Shown here piece after piece: positions 61,719-64,000 of a DNA stretch of 64,000 bases. The notes below the pieces were generated by a model. It was not told where the DNA came from, ran no database searches, and was given only the letters and a program-made list of their open reading frames with translations. How positions within the stretch are numbered: the stretch's first letter is position 1; every line of letters starts with the position of its first letter. The stretch lies in contig CAJTEA010000012.1 in the NCBI GenBank assembly GCA_910575265.1, positions 22,066 through 86,065 on the forward strand, read 5' to 3'. Both the position numbers and the translations under genes were made by a program. Source of the stretch: Oscillospiraceae bacterium (GTDB lineage Bacteria > Bacillota > Clostridia > Oscillospirales > Oscillospiraceae).

Positions 61719-63851
61719 TCATTGTCCAAAGACACAATCATAGAAATTGTTTTCCACAATCAACGCCGTACTGTCCAGCTTATAGCCCACCAGTCGGCGC
61801 ATGGTGGAGACATACTCCTCCCGCTCCTCCTCTGTCATGGTGACCCCCTGGGCGGGGGTAAACTCGCCGGTGTAGCGGTTATAGAAGCCCCGGTCTGTGA
61901 TCCAGCACCGGGAGCTGAACACCACCAGCCCCTCGCTGTCGGACAAAATGTCGCTGCCAGCCAGCATACGGGAATCGTACTCCAGTCCCAGCAGATTGGA
62001 CACAGTAGGCAGAATATCCACCTGGCAGCAGGGTTTCTCCACCACCACCGGCTGATCCATGCTGGCTGACCAGAGAATCAGGGTGTTTTTGTACACATCA
62101 AAGTCGATGCTTCCCTCCTTCAAATACTCCAGGTCCTTGGAGCTGCCGAACTGTTTGCCGGTAATCTCCTCCAGGGTATCCACGTTGAAGTAGGGAATGT
62201 GGTCCGCGGTGGCAACGATCAAGGTCTTATCCAGCTTGCCCGCCGCTTCCAGTTTGTCCAAAAGGGTTTTCAGCGCCCGGTCCGCCTCCATAACGGTGGC
62301 AATATAGTCCTGGGTTGTCTCACTGTAGGGCAGAGCCCGGACGGTATCCTCATAGGGCCACACCACGCGGTTGTTGAGATAGGGCATGTGCCCGCTGATG
62401 GTCAGGTAATAGATGTGGAAGGGCTGGTTGGAGTTGATATACTCGTCCACGCTGGCCTCCACCACATAGGAATCCCGCTGGGGCCACAGCAGCTCTCCGC
62501 TGTCATTCAGCTCCAGGTTATCGAAGCCGGATTCATACTGCTTCCAGTCGTAGCCCAGGTTTGTGTGGGAGGCCAGCCGGCCATACATCTCGTAATTGCC
62601 GTGGTAGCCTAGGCACTGATATCCCTCACGCCCCAGCTGACGGGCCAAAGAGAAATAGGGGTTGAAGGTCTTCGTGTTTTCCCCGGCGGCATCCGGAAAG
62701 CGTATCTCCCCCGCGCGGGTCATGGTGGCGGGCTCGCCGTTCTTGGGATACAGGCCGAGGAGGGTCTGGCACTCGCCGTTGGAGGTGCTGGTATAGTGGA
62801 GGGCGGTGTAATAGTTTTGGAACACAAAGCCCTCGTTGGCCAGCTTATAGAGGGTGGGGGTAAGCTCCGGGTCGATGGCGTAGCCAGAGAAGCCCTCAAT
62901 CACGATCTGAATCACGTTGTACCCCTCAAACATGCCGGTATATTCATTTTTCCGGGTGGGGGTGACATTGTTGAAGTAGTTGGCCAGCCACTTAATGTCG
63001 TCGTTGGCCCCATTCTCCGCCAGAGCGGCCAGGTCGATGTCCATCATGTTGAAAAGGGCGTTCCGAGACGAGGACGAGTCAGGCTCCGAGACGCTCCCGG
63101 CAGCGCCGTCCGGCTTTAGCATCTCCAGACCGCTGAAATCATCGCCCATGGTGTTCTTCACCGGAACGAGCATATGCTTCACATCCAGCCGGAGCATGGT
63201 CCACAGGCCAAGCCGCTCCACCTGATCGTCCAGATTGGTGTCCATCCGGTACAGCTCCGCCGGAGTCAGGTCCCCCTTCCAGGGCAGATGAACCACGCCC
63301 AGGCCCGCGATATGGAACACCGCCGCGCCCGCCAGCACAATCCCGGCAAACCGAATGTCCAGCCGTTTAAACCCGAATATCCGGCCGCCAAAAAAGCACA
63401 GAAGGATGGCGGGCAGAAGGAACACCAGAATCACAGGGAGCCTGGAGAGAATGGCGGAGAGAACCACGTTGGAGTAGTCGGTGAGCCGGTTGCCCGCCGC
63501 CAGCTTCAAAGCGCTGAGCCCATAGTAGGTCTGAAGGATCGTCTTGGCGATCATCTCCGCCACATAGACAAGAGAGACAAGCACTGACAGTATCCTGGCC
63601 ACAAAACTGTTGACCGCCTTTCGCCATGGCAGGGTCAAAGCGGACAGGAAAAGTCCCCCCGCGACGGCAAACATCAGATACACCGGCGCGAAGATCAGAT
63701 CGGTCCTCATGACAATATGCAACACCAGCTCCAGATAGATCAGCAGTACCGGGAACAGCAGCACTCGGGCCAGGGTCTGGGACACCGTTCCGCCTCCGCT
63801 CCGGCTGGAATATCTGCGGCTCCAGCCCATCCGTCTGCCATTATAGGCCAT
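61719..63851 (-). CDS. LTA synthase family membrane protein (sulfatase fold)
   Basis: A 710-residue protein with about five N-terminal membrane helices (residues 25-195) and a large extracellular sulfatase-type domain. Candidate active-site residues: IVIEGFSGYAIDPELTPTLY (Glu), HYTSTSNGECQTLLGLYP (Thr/Ser nucleophile), YYLTISGHMPYLN (His) and IVATADHIPYF (Asp-His). It is closer to the LtaS group than the 44915 gene is, so the two probably act on different polymers. GGAGGTG precedes the ATG. No genes of lipid-anchor synthesis are adjacent. Confidence 0.9.
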   Translation of the reverse strand: MAYNGRRMGWSRRYSSRSGGGTVSQTLARVLLFPVLLIYLELVLHIVMRTDLIFAPVYLMFAVAGGLFLSALTLPWRKAVNSFVARILSVLVSLVYVAEMIAKTILQTYYGLSALKLAAGNRLTDYSNVVLSAILSRLPVILVFLLPAILLCFFGGRIFGFKRLDIRFAGIVLAGAAVFHIAGLGVVHLPWKGDLTPAELYRMDTNLDDQVERLGLWTMLRLDVKHMLVPVKNTMGDDFSGLEMLKPDGAAGSVSEPDSSSSRNALFNMMDIDLAALAENGANDDIKWLANYFNNVTPTRKNEYTGMFEGYNVIQIVIEGFSGYAIDPELTPTLYKLANEGFVFQNYYTALHYTSTSNGECQTLLGLYPKNGEPATMTRAGEIRFPDAAGENTKTFNPYFSLARQLGREGYQCLGYHGNYEMYGRLASHTNLGYDWKQYESGFDNLELNDSGELLWPQRDSYVVEASVDEYINSNQPFHIYYLTISGHMPYLNNRVVWPYEDTVRALPYSETTQDYIATVMEADRALKTLLDKLEAAGKLDKTLIVATADHIPYFNVDTLEEITGKQFGSSKDLEYLKEGSIDFDVYKNTLILWSASMDQPVVVEKPCCQVDILPTVSNLLGLEYDSRMLAGSDILSDSEGLVVFSSRCWITDRGFYNRYTGEFTPAQGVTMTEEEREEYVSTMRRLVGYKLDSTALIVENNFYDCVFGQ

Positions 63852-63947
63852 TGGAATCCACCTCCAGGCAACACCAGTTTTTACCTATCCTATTACTTTA
63901 AAAAAACAATCTAGGAAAAAGATGTAGGAAGTGGTAAAATAGACAGC

Positions 63948-64000
63948 ATGGAGTATATAGATTTACGAAAACTAAATAGCGGAGAACTCAAACAGATACG
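63948..64000 (+). CDS. start of an IS630-like transposase (cut by the window edge)
   Basis: Seventeen codons (MEYIDLRKLNSGELKQI...) resemble the N-terminus of IS630-type transposases, which begin with a helix-turn-helix domain. TAAAAT at 63935-63940 could be its -10 box and AGGAAG lies upstream of the ATG. The call rests on a very short piece; the next 1 kb would settle it. Confidence 0.4.
   Translation, partial: MEYIDLRKLNSGELKQI

Overview
The window looks like a GC-rich, low-GC-phylum anaerobe of the class Clostridia, most likely Oscillospiraceae (Flavonifractor/Lawsonibacter/Oscillibacter type). This is inferred from the GC-rich codon use and the gene content: rpsP-khpA-rimM behind ylxM-ffh, acpP-rnc, dnaG-rpoD, an S-layer-homology/CAP protein, TRAP and polar amino acid transporters, a butyrate-type CoA transferase and paired M16 peptidases. 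No rRNA, tRNA or CRISPR array was recognised.

Positions 1-6,900 are a gene graveyard: pieces of a GH3 beta-glucosidase, an XRE regulator, VirB4-type conjugation ATPases, IS1182 and IS110 transposases and a TetR regulator, often joined directly to each other. The exceptions are an intact cytoplasmic alpha-amylase and a MntA-type nucleotidyltransferase next to a frameshifted HEPN (HepT) toxin. Positions 6,922-15,763 hold a tightly packed minus-strand operon: TRAP transporter (dctP-Q-M), PrpF-type isomerase, ICL/PEP-mutase-type lyase, LeuC/LeuD-type hydratase, D-2-hydroxyacid dehydrogenase and glycerate kinase. It reads as an import and breakdown route for an unsaturated di- or tricarboxylate. 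A divergent sigma-54 activator follows. A single deletion seems to have removed the 5' ends of both dctP and the activator. Positions 17,100-19,770 are a second mosaic of phage and integrative-element remnants (RuvC-like, portal, integrase, RecA-like), with an apparently working small ribbon-helix-helix regulator, its promoter and an array of half-sites.

From 19,877 on the sequence is ordered core genome. There is a minus-strand operon (two M16 peptidases, lgt, folD, HAD phosphatase, DUF2971, PatB-type C-S lyase), a 2,383-residue cyclic beta-1,2-glucan synthase, the ylxM-ffh-rpsP-khpA-rimM cluster, a secreted CAP/SLH protein, acpP-rnc, an alanine/sodium symporter, a polar amino acid ABC transporter, two LTA-synthase-like enzymes, and dgt-dnaG-rpoD followed by a very large Sel1-repeat protein. 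Then come two NhaC antiporters and a plus-strand group of shikimate kinase, DEAD-box helicase, a 48-residue protein and a CoA transferase. An IS630-like transposase begins at the right edge.

The most interesting candidate is at 54,435-54,768, upstream of dgt. Two consensus-quality sigma-A promoters face each other. One could drive an mRNA for a 28-residue basic/hydrophobic peptide, the other an RNA of about 160 nt fully antisense to it. That is the layout of a type I toxin-antitoxin module. All calls come from reading the sequence; no database search was run.
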